Source: DATGPD01 sp041398565 (GTDB taxonomy: Bacteria; Planctomycetota; UBA1135; UBA2386). From it: a stretch of DNA of 64,000 bases. The position numbers and the translations under genes were made by a program. Shown in pieces: positions 35,429 through 43,672 of the stretch (position 1 is its first letter; each line of letters starts with the position of its first letter). The notes under the pieces were generated by a model. The model ran no database searches, had not been told where the DNA came from, and saw only the letters and a program-made list of their open reading frames with translations. The stretch covers positions 310,001 through 374,000 of the forward strand of contig JAWKUN010000006.1 of the NCBI GenBank assembly GCA_041398565.1, in the 5' to 3' direction.

Positions 35429-36997
35429 ATGTGTAAGCACCGAGGCGGCCTTGCCGCCTTCACGTCCCTCGCCCTTTTCGTCTCGATGGCCAACGCCCAG
35501 AACCCCACGTCCACGTGGGAGAACGGCGACGTGTTCACCGCCACCGGCGGCAGCACCACCGGCGGCACGTTCAAAGTGTGGACGAACGCCGGCGTGTTCA
35601 AGGAGGAGGTGACCGACGGCACCGGCTTCACCACCGGCGGCGCCTTCGACTCGAACGGCGACCTGTATCTCACCTACTTCTCCGAGAACAGCGTCAAGAA
35701 GTTCGACGAAGACCACCCGCACGCGCTGCTGCAGACGATCCCGTCGCCGTCGGCCAACAGCCACCCTGAGTCGGTCAGCTTCGACGCCTCGGGCAACTTC
35801 TACGTCGGCAACGCCGACGGTGACCGGGCCATCCGCAAGTACGACGCGGCCGGCACGCTCCTCGACACCTACAACGTCACCGTGGGCAATCCGCGTGGCA
35901 CCGACTGGGTCGACCTGCTGGCCGACCAGAGCACGGTCGTCTACACGTCGGAGTCCCGCATCGTCTACCGCTACGACCTGTCGACGCGGACGCAGCTGGC
36001 CAACTTCGCGACCCTGCCTGGCTCCGGCTTCGCCTACGCCCTGCGCACGCTGCCGCCGTTCGATCTGAGCAACGGCGTGTTGGTGGCAGACACCAGCAAC
36101 ATCAAGCGTCTCGACGGTCTCGGCGCGGTGGCGCAGACCTACGACGTCGCCAACGAGAACAACTGGTTCTCGATCAACCTCGACCCGAACGGCACGTCGT
36201 TCTGGGCCGGCGACCTCACCAGCGGTCGCTTCTATCGCTTCAACATCGACACCGGCGCGGTCGAGGTCGGTCCCGTCCAGTCGACGACCAGCGGTCAGCA
36301 GCTCGCCGGCATCGTCGTGCGCGGCGAGATCACCGGCGGTAACACGCCGCCCGACTGCTCGGCCCCGACCATCGTCAACGGCCTCAACAACGTGCCGATC
36401 CAGTTCACCGTGACCGGCACCGACGTCAACGTCGGCGACATCGTCACCCTGTCGGTGGTCGGCAGCCTGCCGGCCGGCGCGACGATGACGCCGCCGCTGC
36501 CGCAGACGGGCAACCCGGTGTCCTCGCAGTTCGACTGGACGCCGACCTTCGCCCAGATCGGCACGCACGACATCGTGTTCCGCGTGCGCGACCGCGGCGG
36601 TCTCGAGCGCGACTGCCCGGTGCGCATCATCGTCCGTTCCGAGTGCCTCCTGCTGTTCAGCGCCGGTCAGGGCCAGTTCGAGCTCGGCAACCGCGACTAC
36701 CTCCTGCTCGATCCGAGCCTGTTGTTCTACATCGCGCCCGTGGTCGAAGCCTCGGTGCCGGTGGTGCCGATCCCCAACTGGCAGCAGCTGCAGGGCATCG
36801 ACGTCTACGCTCAGGTCGTGATGTTCAACGACTTCGTCTTCCCGAACGATCCGGTGAAGGTGTCGAACGGCATGAGGATCACGCTCGGCGGCGGGCTCGG
36901 CAACTCCTACGGGCAGGGCACGGGTCTGGTGCTGCGGCTCACCGAGCCGTCGATCCTGGGCGGCAACATCCGTTGCGCGTTCCAGCTGGTCCCCTGA
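35429..36997 (+). CDS. Secreted NHL/SMP-30-like beta-propeller protein with Ig-like and C-terminal modules
   Basis: 522 aa. A signal peptide (to about 23, SMANAQ) is followed by repeated propeller blades such as TGGAFDSNGDLYLTYFSEN, SFDASGNFYVGNADGD and NIKRLDGLGAVAQTYDV (30-300). Near 320-400 is a putative Ig (He_PIG-type) domain with PIQFTVTGTDVNVGDIVTLS and FDWTPTFAQIGTHDIVFRV. The last 110 residues carry VPIPNWQQLQGIDVYAQ and VSNGMRITLGG, resembling the C-terminal module of other secreted proteins here. Its role is unknown; it may bind ligands on the cell surface. Confidence 0.75.
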   Translation: MCKHRGGLAAFTSLALFVSMANAQNPTSTWENGDVFTATGGSTTGGTFKVWTNAGVFKEEVTDGTGFTTGGAFDSNGDLYLTYFSENSVKKFDEDHPHALLQTIPSPSANSHPESVSFDASGNFYVGNADGDRAIRKYDAAGTLLDTYNVTVGNPRGTDWVDLLADQSTVVYTSESRIVYRYDLSTRTQLANFATLPGSGFAYALRTLPPFDLSNGVLVADTSNIKRLDGLGAVAQTYDVANENNWFSINLDPNGTSFWAGDLTSGRFYRFNIDTGAVEVGPVQSTTSGQQLAGIVVRGEITGGNTPPDCSAPTIVNGLNNVPIQFTVTGTDVNVGDIVTLSVVGSLPAGATMTPPLPQTGNPVSSQFDWTPTFAQIGTHDIVFRVRDRGGLERDCPVRIIVRSECLLLFSAGQGQFELGNRDYLLLDPSLLFYIAPVVEASVPVVPIPNWQQLQGIDVYAQVVMFNDFVFPNDPVKVSNGMRITLGGGLGNSYGQGTGLVLRLTEPSILGGNIRCAFQLVP

Positions 36998-37011
36998 TCG
37001 TCAGATCGGGG
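36991..37011 (+). terminator. Possible terminator hairpin after the propeller gene
   Basis: CCCC-T-GATC / GATC-GGGG forms an 8-bp stem with a bulged T and a 4-nt loop, beginning in the last codons of the gene. Further GC-rich hairpins follow up to about 37050 in this 117-bp convergent gap. A T-tract is weak, so factor-independent termination is uncertain. Confidence 0.35.
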
Positions 37012-37113
37012 CCTGATTCCGGCCCGGCGCCCTGATCGGGCCGCCGGGACGAAGGTGCGGGGGCCGGCGCGACGAGCGTCGGCCCCTCGTGCATCCCGAG
37101 GGCCCGCGCGGCG

Positions 37114-38424
37114 TCACTTCGGATCGAATTCGCCACCGGCGATGCGCTCGGCACTGGCACGGAGCAGCGCCGCCATGTCCTTCGGCGTCTTGAACCCCTT
37201 GGTCATCGCGATCGCCCGCCCGGTCTTGCGGTCGCGGTAGTGGAGCGGCCGCCCCTTGCTGTCGCAGAACACGTAGGCGGGGCCGAGGCGCACGTCGAAC
37301 GCCGCACCCGAGCGCTCGAGGTCCAGCTCCTGGGTGACTCGCGCACACACGAAGGCGGACGCCGCCTCGACCACCTCGGGCGCATCCCAGGTGTAGAGGT
37401 CCATCTGCGCGCAGCGCTCGTCGGGCTCGTTCTCGAACAGCAGGAACAACGGTTTGCCGGCCTCGCGCGCCGCGGCGAGCGCTGCGCCGGCGTCGAGCAC
37501 CCAGAGCCACGCGATCCGCGGCTGGGACACATCGTCTCGGCGCGCGACGCCGTTCTCGGCCTCGAACTCCGCCGCCCGATCAGCGAGAGCACGCGCACAA
37601 CGCGCGACGGCGCGGGCTCTCCGACGTTGGAGATAGAGGGCCACGGGCTCGCTGGCGTCGACGATGTCGACGCGCGTGGTGCCGTCCGCCGCGACCACGT
37701 CGGCCAGGCGCGCACGTCGGCCACCGAGCAGCACCTGATCGCTCAGGGGGAACGTAAAGCCGTGTTCCGCGCCGAACGACGGCTGGCGCGCGTACTGCTC
37801 GCTGGGCAGGAAGGTGTAGAAGTCGCCGTCGGTACCGAATCGGCCGTCGTCGTCCCAGTCGACGACCAGCAGCGTGTGGGCGACGCCATCCAGTTCGGCC
37901 TCGCCCACGCAGTAGTCGACGTCGACCATGAACTCGGCGCGGACGACGGAGTCCTCGTAGCGGCGGATCTGCAGGCCGTAGCGACGGCCACCGACGGTCA
38001 CCGCCACCGGCACGTCGAACTGCACGCGCGGGACCTCGCCGTCCTTGGCGACCTTGCTCGCGCGGACCGCCACCTCGGCCACCTCGCCGTCACCGATGGA
38101 GCCGTCGGCGTCCGCATCGAGCCCGAAACGCGCCCGCGGAGCGGAGCCATCCCAGCCGATCGCGACCCTGATCGACCGCCCCTGCGTGCGCAGCGCACCG
38201 CGAAACCCGGGGGAGAGCGGAGACTCGAGCTCCACCGCCGCCGTCGGTTGCAGCTCGACCGTGCGCGCGCGCCGTGTGTCCACGGACTTGGCGCCGCGAG
38301 CCGACCGCTCGGATTGGTCGAAGCGGCGGGTCTCGACCGTCAACGAGACCGACGCGGCCTGGGACTGCTGTGCAGCGGGCGACCACGCGAGCAACACGAC
38401 GATCCAGCATGAGGCGAAGTGCAT
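37114..38424 (-). CDS. Secreted protein with EF-hand-like Asp loops and C-terminal thioredoxin-like domain
   Basis: 436 aa with a signal peptide (about 1-23). Two acidic loops, DADADGSIGDGE (about 103-114) and DWDDDGRFGTDGD (about 188-200), look like calcium sites, the first typical of dockerin/EF-hand loops. The C-terminal third (WLWVLDAGAALAAAREAGKPLFLLFENEPDERC and TKGFKTPKDMAALL) resembles a thioredoxin fold without an evident CxxC. It is probably an extracytoplasmic structural or binding protein. A TAGGAT hexamer lies nine nt upstream of ATG 38424. Confidence 0.7.
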   Translation of the reverse strand: MHFASCWIVVLLAWSPAAQQSQAASVSLTVETRRFDQSERSARGAKSVDTRRARTVELQPTAAVELESPLSPGFRGALRTQGRSIRVAIGWDGSAPRARFGLDADADGSIGDGEVAEVAVRASKVAKDGEVPRVQFDVPVAVTVGGRRYGLQIRRYEDSVVRAEFMVDVDYCVGEAELDGVAHTLLVVDWDDDGRFGTDGDFYTFLPSEQYARQPSFGAEHGFTFPLSDQVLLGGRRARLADVVAADGTTRVDIVDASEPVALYLQRRRARAVARCARALADRAAEFEAENGVARRDDVSQPRIAWLWVLDAGAALAAAREAGKPLFLLFENEPDERCAQMDLYTWDAPEVVEAASAFVCARVTQELDLERSGAAFDVRLGPAYVFCDSKGRPLHYRDRKTGRAIAMTKGFKTPKDMAALLRASAERIAGGEFDPK

Positions 38425-38433
38425 GGTGGGAGC

Positions 38434-38439
38434 ATCCTA
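38434..38439 (-). promoter_or_regulatory. -10 hexamer TAGGAT of the EF-hand/thioredoxin-like protein gene
   Basis: TAGGAT ends nine nt before ATG 38424, matching the short-leader layout of other genes in the window. Confidence 0.45.
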
Positions 38440-38595
38440 CCGACCTCGTCTCCATCGCCGTTCGTGCCACCCTCCGGTGATCCCCTAGGGCGAGGAGCGA
38501 CTACGAGCGTCATGCCACACGCTCTTGCGCGGGCGCCATGCGGCCCGCCGATCGGAACGCAGCCCGAAGCCAGCATCCGCTCGAACGCGACGCCC

Positions 38596-40488
38596 TCAGG
38601 AGCCCGCGGACGAGCCGGTGTCGAGGGCACGCACCAAGCGGTAGTGCGAGACCAGCCACTCCTCGCCCTTGCGGTAGCCCCACAGTTCCGAGCACGCCAT
38701 CAGGAACACGCGCCAGCGCTGGTACCAGAGCTGCGCCTCGTCGCCGAAGCGTTGCCGCAGGATCGCCAACACCGAGGTTCGCTCGCGGTCGAAGCCCGCG
38801 AGCCAGGCGTCCGCGGTCTTGCGGTAGTGGCTGCCGTTCACTCGCCAGTGCGTCTCGACCCGAAGGTGCTGTTGGAAATACAAGAGAAGGGCATCCGCGG
38901 GCATCTGACCGCCGGTGAAGAAGAAGCGCGCCATCCAGTCGCCCTCGTCTTCGACCGTGAACGGATACGCCGCATCGCGATGAGTGAAGATGTGGACGAA
39001 GAGCTTGCCTCCGGGCCGCAGCCAACGCGCGATGCGCTCGAACATGCGCTCGTAGTTGCGGACGTGTTCGAGCATCTCCACCGAAACCACGCGGTCGAAC
39101 TGCTCCCCAGGATCGAAGTCGTTGGCGTCGGCCGTCACCACCCTGACGTTGGTCACGCCCATCTCGTGGATCCGCGCCTCCAGGAAGACTCGCTGCGACG
39201 CCGAGTTCGACACGGCGAGGACGCGACACCTCGGCCGGCGCCGCGCGATCCACAGGCTGAGCGAGCCCCAACCGCAGCCGAGGTCGAGGACCGTCATCCC
39301 GTCGGCGATCTCGGCGCGCTCGAGGTACAGGTCCAGCATGGCCGCCTCGGCGGCAGCGAGATCGACGACGCCGTCGCGCCAAAGCGCTGAGCTGTACTTG
39401 AGGTTCGGCCCCAACCAACGCACGAAGAACTCCGGGGGCAGGGCGTAGTGCTGGTCGTTGGCGGCGTCGGTGGCGACGGCGATGGGACTCGCACGCAGCT
39501 CTTCCACCCACGCCATGAGCCGACGCTGGCGCTCTTCGGTGTGCGGCGAGACGCTCTGGCGCAGGCGCACCCGCAGCTCGCGGCGAATCCCCGCGCGCAC
39601 CAGCCAGTCCGGGAGCACCCCTCGGTCGAGTAGACGATGCACGAAGCGCCGCGGCGGCGTCGGAACGCGCGTTTCGGTGGCGTCGGCCCGAGCCAAGTCG
39701 GGCGCTCGCCGCGGCGGCCAAGGGAAGAAGGCGCTCGTCGTCGCCTGGTAGGCGCGGTAGTCGTCGCCGCGGCTGCGCAGCGCTTGTGCCTCCGTGTAGG
39801 GGATGCCCGTGACTCTGGTGATGAGCCACAGCATCAGCAGCGGCGCCGACACCGCCATCCAGCCCATCGGCGCCGGCAAGGCCAGCGCCGCGAACCCGCA
39901 CCACACCAGCCACTCGCCGAAGTAGTTCGGGTGCCGGCTCCAGCTCCATAGTCCACGGCGGCAGGTGCGCCCGCGGTTCGCCGGGTCGGCGCGGAATGCC
40001 GCCAGCTGGCGGTCGGCGATCGTCTCGCCGACCACGCCGCCACCGACGAGGAGGATGCCAGCAGCCTGCGCCACGTGCAGCGGCGGCGACGGAATCGCGC
40101 ACGCCAACAGGAATGGCAGCGACAAGGCCGCGGCGAGCAAGGCCTGCGCCTGGAAGAACCAGGCGAAGTGCAGGTCCGCGCGGGAACCGAAGTGCCTGCG
40201 CAGAGCGACGTAGCGCCCGTCCTCCGGCTGGCCGACCACCCGATCGACGAGCAAGTGGACGCCGAGGCGCAGGCTCCATGCTGCGCCAACCGCCGCGACC
40301 ATCAGACGCTGTGCTGGGTGGCCGGATCCGGCCAGCCCGTAGGCGACGGCCATCCCGCCGAGGCAGGCGACCCAACCGAGGTCGACGATGCCGGCATTGC
40401 GCGTCCGCAGCTGGACCCACCAAAGCGCGCCCATGACCAGAGCCGCCCCCAACCAGGCCAAGGCAAGGGAGCCGAGGATGGATGCCAT
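38596..40488 (-). CDS. Fusion of DUF1295 membrane domain and CFA-synthase-like methyltransferase
   Basis: 630 aa. Residues 1-260 form a DUF1295 (steroid 5-alpha-reductase-like) membrane domain with ALRRHFGSRADLHFAWFFQAQ and the C-terminal signature GLWSWSRHPNYFGEWLVWCG. Residues about 290-625 are a cyclopropane-fatty-acid-synthase-type methyltransferase: DQHYALPPEFFVRWLGPNLKYS, VLDLGCGWGSLSLWIARR, VSVEMLEHVRNYERMF and YRKTADAWL. In many bacteria these are separate adjacent genes; here they are one protein, presumably channelling a lipid-bound acyl chain. It is divergent from the desaturase operon and shares a 130-bp promoter region with it. Confidence 0.85.
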   Translation of the reverse strand: MASILGSLALAWLGAALVMGALWWVQLRTRNAGIVDLGWVACLGGMAVAYGLAGSGHPAQRLMVAAVGAAWSLRLGVHLLVDRVVGQPEDGRYVALRRHFGSRADLHFAWFFQAQALLAAALSLPFLLACAIPSPPLHVAQAAGILLVGGGVVGETIADRQLAAFRADPANRGRTCRRGLWSWSRHPNYFGEWLVWCGFAALALPAPMGWMAVSAPLLMLWLITRVTGIPYTEAQALRSRGDDYRAYQATTSAFFPWPPRRAPDLARADATETRVPTPPRRFVHRLLDRGVLPDWLVRAGIRRELRVRLRQSVSPHTEERQRRLMAWVEELRASPIAVATDAANDQHYALPPEFFVRWLGPNLKYSSALWRDGVVDLAAAEAAMLDLYLERAEIADGMTVLDLGCGWGSLSLWIARRRPRCRVLAVSNSASQRVFLEARIHEMGVTNVRVVTADANDFDPGEQFDRVVSVEMLEHVRNYERMFERIARWLRPGGKLFVHIFTHRDAAYPFTVEDEGDWMARFFFTGGQMPADALLLYFQQHLRVETHWRVNGSHYRKTADAWLAGFDRERTSVLAILRQRFGDEAQLWYQRWRVFLMACSELWGYRKGEEWLVSHYRLVRALDTGSSAGS

Positions 40489-40494
40489 CGACAC

Positions 40495-40500
40495 AGTCTG
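40495..40500 (-). promoter_or_regulatory. -10-like CAGACT of the DUF1295-CFA fusion gene
   Basis: CAGACT, a one-base variant of the TAGACT seen elsewhere, ends six nt before ATG 40488. Confidence 0.35.
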
Positions 40501-40566
40501 GCAGATTCGCGCGCGCGTCCCGCGTCGGATGCGACGACTTCCGGCGACAAGGGACGGCGCCGACAG

Positions 40567-40592
40567 GAACGGTTGCCATCCTGCAACCGTTC
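40567..40592. promoter_or_regulatory. Perfect inverted repeat between divergent fatty-acid modification genes
   Basis: Arms GAACGGTTGC (40567-40576) and GCAACCGTTC (40583-40592) are perfect 10-bp reverse complements separated by six nt. The repeat lies midway between the DUF1295-CFA gene (-) and the desaturase operon (+), 28 nt before the desaturase ATG. It is a likely binding site for a dimeric regulator controlling both directions; the regulator is not in this window. Confidence 0.55.
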
Positions 40593-40620
40593 GGACACGC
40601 CAACCGAACACTGCCAGCCG

Positions 40621-41538
40621 ATGCGGTCGATCCTCGCCTCCTGGTTCGATGCGAACTCGACCCAGGCACGCTCCGAAGCCCGCGGCGACGACCACCGCGT
40701 CGATTGGGCTCGGTTTCTGCCCTTCGTCGTGCTGCACGTAGGTGCTGTCGCCGCGCCGTTCACCGGAATCTCGTCGGTCGCAGTGTGGACCTGTATCGGC
40801 CTCTACGTCGCCCGCATGTTCTTCGTGACCGCCTTCTACCACCGCTACTTCGCCCACCGGACGTTCCGCACCGGGCGCAAGCGGCAGTTCGGCATGGCGC
40901 TGCTCGGCACGACCTCGGCACAGCGCGGTCCTCTGTGGTGGGCGGCGCACCACCGCAAGCACCACAAGTGGTCGGACCGGGAACGCGACGCGCACTCGCC
41001 GCGGCACGGCCTCTGGCACAGCCACGTGACGTGGTTCATGAGGCGCGACAACCTGGCCACCGACTTGGAACAAGTGCGCGACCTCGCACGGTTCCGCGAG
41101 CTGCGCTTCTTGGACCGCTTCGACACCCTGGGCGCCCTGGTGCTCGCCTTCGCCACGTACGCTGGCGGCGTCTGGCTCGAGCAGCGGGGGGTGGCGACGA
41201 GCGGCGCGCAGATGCTGTGCTGGGGCTTCTGTCTGTCGACGGTCCTGCTGTTCCACTGCACGAGCCTGGTCAACAGCGCTGGGCATCTGGTCGGATCGAG
41301 GCCCTACGACACGGGGGACGACAGCCGCAACTCGGCGTGGCTGGCCCTGCTGACCTTCGGTGAGGGCTGGCACAACAACCACCACCGCTACCCCGTCGCG
41401 GCGCGTCAGGGCTTTCGCTGGTGGCAGTGGGACCTCAGCTACTACGGGCTGTGGGCGTTGGCAGCGCTGGGCGTCATCCACGACCTGCGGCCCGTGCCGG
41501 CCGAAGTCGTCGAAGAGGGTCGCCGACGCCGCCGATGA
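40621..41538 (+). CDS. Acyl-CoA/acyl-lipid desaturase (membrane di-iron)
   Basis: 305 aa with four membrane helices. All three histidine boxes are present: HRYFAHR (HxxxxH), HHRKHHKW (HxxHH) and HNNHHRYP (HxxHH), plus TSLVNSAGHLVGSRPYDTGDDSRN, typical of delta-9-type desaturases. It uses O2 and electrons to insert a double bond in a fatty acyl chain. It is first of four overlapping genes for fatty-acid modification and would supply the unsaturated substrate for the CFA-type methyltransferases. Confidence 0.9.
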   Translation: MRSILASWFDANSTQARSEARGDDHRVDWARFLPFVVLHVGAVAAPFTGISSVAVWTCIGLYVARMFFVTAFYHRYFAHRTFRTGRKRQFGMALLGTTSAQRGPLWWAAHHRKHHKWSDRERDAHSPRHGLWHSHVTWFMRRDNLATDLEQVRDLARFRELRFLDRFDTLGALVLAFATYAGGVWLEQRGVATSGAQMLCWGFCLSTVLLFHCTSLVNSAGHLVGSRPYDTGDDSRNSAWLALLTFGEGWHNNHHRYPVAARQGFRWWQWDLSYYGLWALAALGVIHDLRPVPAEVVEEGRRRRR

Positions 41539-42845
41539 CGCCGCGCGTCCTTCCCCCCTGGCAGGCGGGCTCACGCCTCGCCATCGTCGGCTCCGGCATC
41601 TCGGGCCTGACCGCGGCTCACCATCTGCACCACCAGCACGACCTCGTGCTGTTCGAAGCTGCGCAGCGCCTGGGGGGACACACGCACACGATCGACGTCG
41701 AGTGGCACGGTAGGCGCCACGCCGTCGACACCGGCTTCATCGTCTTCAACCGCCAGACCTATCCGCACTTCAGCGCGCTGCTCGACGATCTGGGCGTGAC
41801 GACGCGGCCGACGACCATGAGCTTCAGCGTGCGCTGCGACCGCACCGGACTGGAGTACAACGGCACCAACTGGAACGGCATCTTCGCGCAGCGACGCAAC
41901 CTGCTGCGACCCCGCTTCCTGCGCATGCTGCGCGACATCGCGCGCTTCCATCGCATCTCCCTCGCCGAGCTGCCGGCCTTGCCGACAGACCTGTCGCTCG
42001 GGGCGTTCCTCGATCGTCGGGAGTTCGGGCGCGAACTCGTGCAACACTACGTGGTGCCGATGGGGGCAGCGATCTGGTCGGCGCGACCTGAGCGCATCCT
42101 CGACTTCCCGGCGGCGACGTTCCTGCGCTTCCTGGCCAACCATGGCATGCTGTCGATCGACGAACGACCCACCTGGCGGACGGTCGCCGGTGGCTCGCAG
42201 ACCTACGTCGAGCGCATGGTCGCCCCGTTCGCGCACAAGATCCGCCGCAACGCTCCGGTGGCCGAGATCCGACGCGACCACGACGGCGTGTGGGTGCGGA
42301 CCGCCGGCAGCGCTCCCGAGCGCTTCGATGGTGCCATCATCGCCACACACTCCGACCAGGCACTGCGCGTGCTCGCCGACCCTTCTGCGGCCGAACGCGC
42401 GGTGCTCGCGGCCATCCCCTACCAAGCCAACGACGCGGTCCTGCACCGTGACGCCAGCGTACTGCCACGGGCGCGGCGAGCTTGGGCGGCTTGGAACTAC
42501 GTCGTGCCCCGCCACGAGCGCACCCGCGTGGCCGTGACCTACGAAATGAACATCCTGCAGGGCCTCGACGCTGGCATCCCCCTGTGCGTCACCCTCAACC
42601 AGGACGACCGTATCGACCCGGACAAGGTGTTCGCCCGCATCCCCTACCACCACCCGGTCTTCGACGCCGCCGGCATCGCCGCACAGGCTCGGTGGCACGA
42701 ACTCGCCGGCCACCGGCGGACTTGGTTCTGTGGCGCCTACTGGCGCTACGGCTTCCACGAGGACGGAGTGGTGAGCGGCTTGCGCGTCGTCGAGGACCTG
42801 CGGGCACGTCGGCAGGCGGGCATCTCGCTGGCGGAGGTGAGCTGA
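41535..42845 (+). CDS. FAD-dependent amine-oxidase-like oxidoreductase of the CFA locus
   Basis: 436 aa with an ATGA overlap with the desaturase. The N-terminus has the dinucleotide fold LAIVGSGISGLTAAHHL, then FEAAQRLGGHTHTIDVE and DTGFIVFNRQTYPHFSALLDDLGV, characteristic of the flavoprotein that accompanies DUF1365 and CFA synthase in many bacteria. In alphaproteobacteria, related proteins are reported to take part in furan fatty acid synthesis (UfaO type). It probably oxidises a methylated fatty acyl chain in phospholipids. Confidence 0.85.
   Translation: MTPRVLPPWQAGSRLAIVGSGISGLTAAHHLHHQHDLVLFEAAQRLGGHTHTIDVEWHGRRHAVDTGFIVFNRQTYPHFSALLDDLGVTTRPTTMSFSVRCDRTGLEYNGTNWNGIFAQRRNLLRPRFLRMLRDIARFHRISLAELPALPTDLSLGAFLDRREFGRELVQHYVVPMGAAIWSARPERILDFPAATFLRFLANHGMLSIDERPTWRTVAGGSQTYVERMVAPFAHKIRRNAPVAEIRRDHDGVWVRTAGSAPERFDGAIIATHSDQALRVLADPSAAERAVLAAIPYQANDAVLHRDASVLPRARRAWAAWNYVVPRHERTRVAVTYEMNILQGLDAGIPLCVTLNQDDRIDPDKVFARIPYHHPVFDAAGIAAQARWHELAGHRRTWFCGAYWRYGFHEDGVVSGLRVVEDLRARRQAGISLAEVS
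42833..42840 (+). promoter_or_regulatory. Shine-Dalgarno GGAGGTGA fixing the TTG start of the DUF1365 gene
   Basis: GGAGGTGA lies seven nt before TTG 42848. It is the strongest ribosome-binding site seen in the window and identifies TTG as the start, since no ATG or GTG is in frame nearby. Confidence 0.6.
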
Positions 42846-42847
42846 CG

Positions 42848-43672
42848 TTGGGCGCAGCCACCGCAGCGACCCTGACGGCGCAGGCCGCCCAGGCGACACG
42901 GGGCCAGGCAGCCGCCCGCGCGAGCTGCATCTACGTCGGCCGCGTCACCCACGTTCGCCGTCAGCCCCGACACGTCTTCCGCCAGACGTTGTTCCTCCTC
43001 TACCTGGACCTCGACGAGCTGCCGCGCTTGTTCGAGGGTCGATGGCTGTGGAGCCTCGAGCGCGCCAACCTGGCCAGCTTCCGGCGTCGCGACTACCTGG
43101 GTCCGGCGTCGCTGCCGCTGGACGAAGCCGTACGCCAGTGCGTCGCCCGGCTACTCGGGTTCCGTCCCGAGGGTCCGATCCGGATGCTGACCCACCTTCG
43201 CTACGCCGGCGTCGCCTTCAACCCGGTGACCTTCTACTACTGCTTCGGGCACGACGGGCGCCTGCGCGCCGTCGTCGCCGAGATCACCAACACGCCGTGG
43301 GGCGAACGCCACGCCTACGCGCTCGCGACGCGGGACGCCGGCTCGGTGTGCGGCGACTTCGCCAAGGCGTTCCACGTGTCGCCGTTCTTCGGCATGGCGC
43401 AACGCTATCGCTGGTCCCTGTCGTTGCCCGGCGATCGGCTGCGCGTGCACATGCGCAACGAGGAGGACGGCATCGAGGTCTTCGGCGCCAGCCTGGTCCT
43501 GCGGCGCCGGCCGCTCGACGCGCGTCACCTGGCGCTGGCTCTGCTGCGCTGGCCCTGGATGAGCGTGCAGGTCCTTCTCGGCATCTACTGGCAGGCCCTT
43601 CGCCTGCGGCTCAAACGTGCCCCCTTCCACCCCCACCCGAGCCGCGGCCTCGACTCCGCGCGACGAACATGA
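42848..43672 (+). CDS. DUF1365 family protein
   Basis: 274 aa from TTG 42848. The family signature is clear: SCIYVGRVTHVRRQPRHVFR, LFLLYLDLDELPRLF, LTHLRYAGVAFNPVTFYYCF and KAFHVSPFFGMAQRYRWSL. The function of DUF1365 is not firmly known, but the gene is nearly always found between the FAD oxidoreductase and CFA synthase genes, as here, so a role in modification of membrane acyl chains is inferred. Its stop overlaps the ATG of the CFA synthase gene. Confidence 0.88.
   Translation: MGAATAATLTAQAAQATRGQAAARASCIYVGRVTHVRRQPRHVFRQTLFLLYLDLDELPRLFEGRWLWSLERANLASFRRRDYLGPASLPLDEAVRQCVARLLGFRPEGPIRMLTHLRYAGVAFNPVTFYYCFGHDGRLRAVVAEITNTPWGERHAYALATRDAGSVCGDFAKAFHVSPFFGMAQRYRWSLSLPGDRLRVHMRNEEDGIEVFGASLVLRRRPLDARHLALALLRWPWMSVQVLLGIYWQALRLRLKRAPFHPHPSRGLDSARRT

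Noticed and set aside
35300..38487. Similar CTAGGGGATnACC stretches near 35300 and 38475 as a shared promoter element
   Set aside because: They lie in different orientation and distance relative to their genes, and one is part of a small hairpin; two short matches are not enough.
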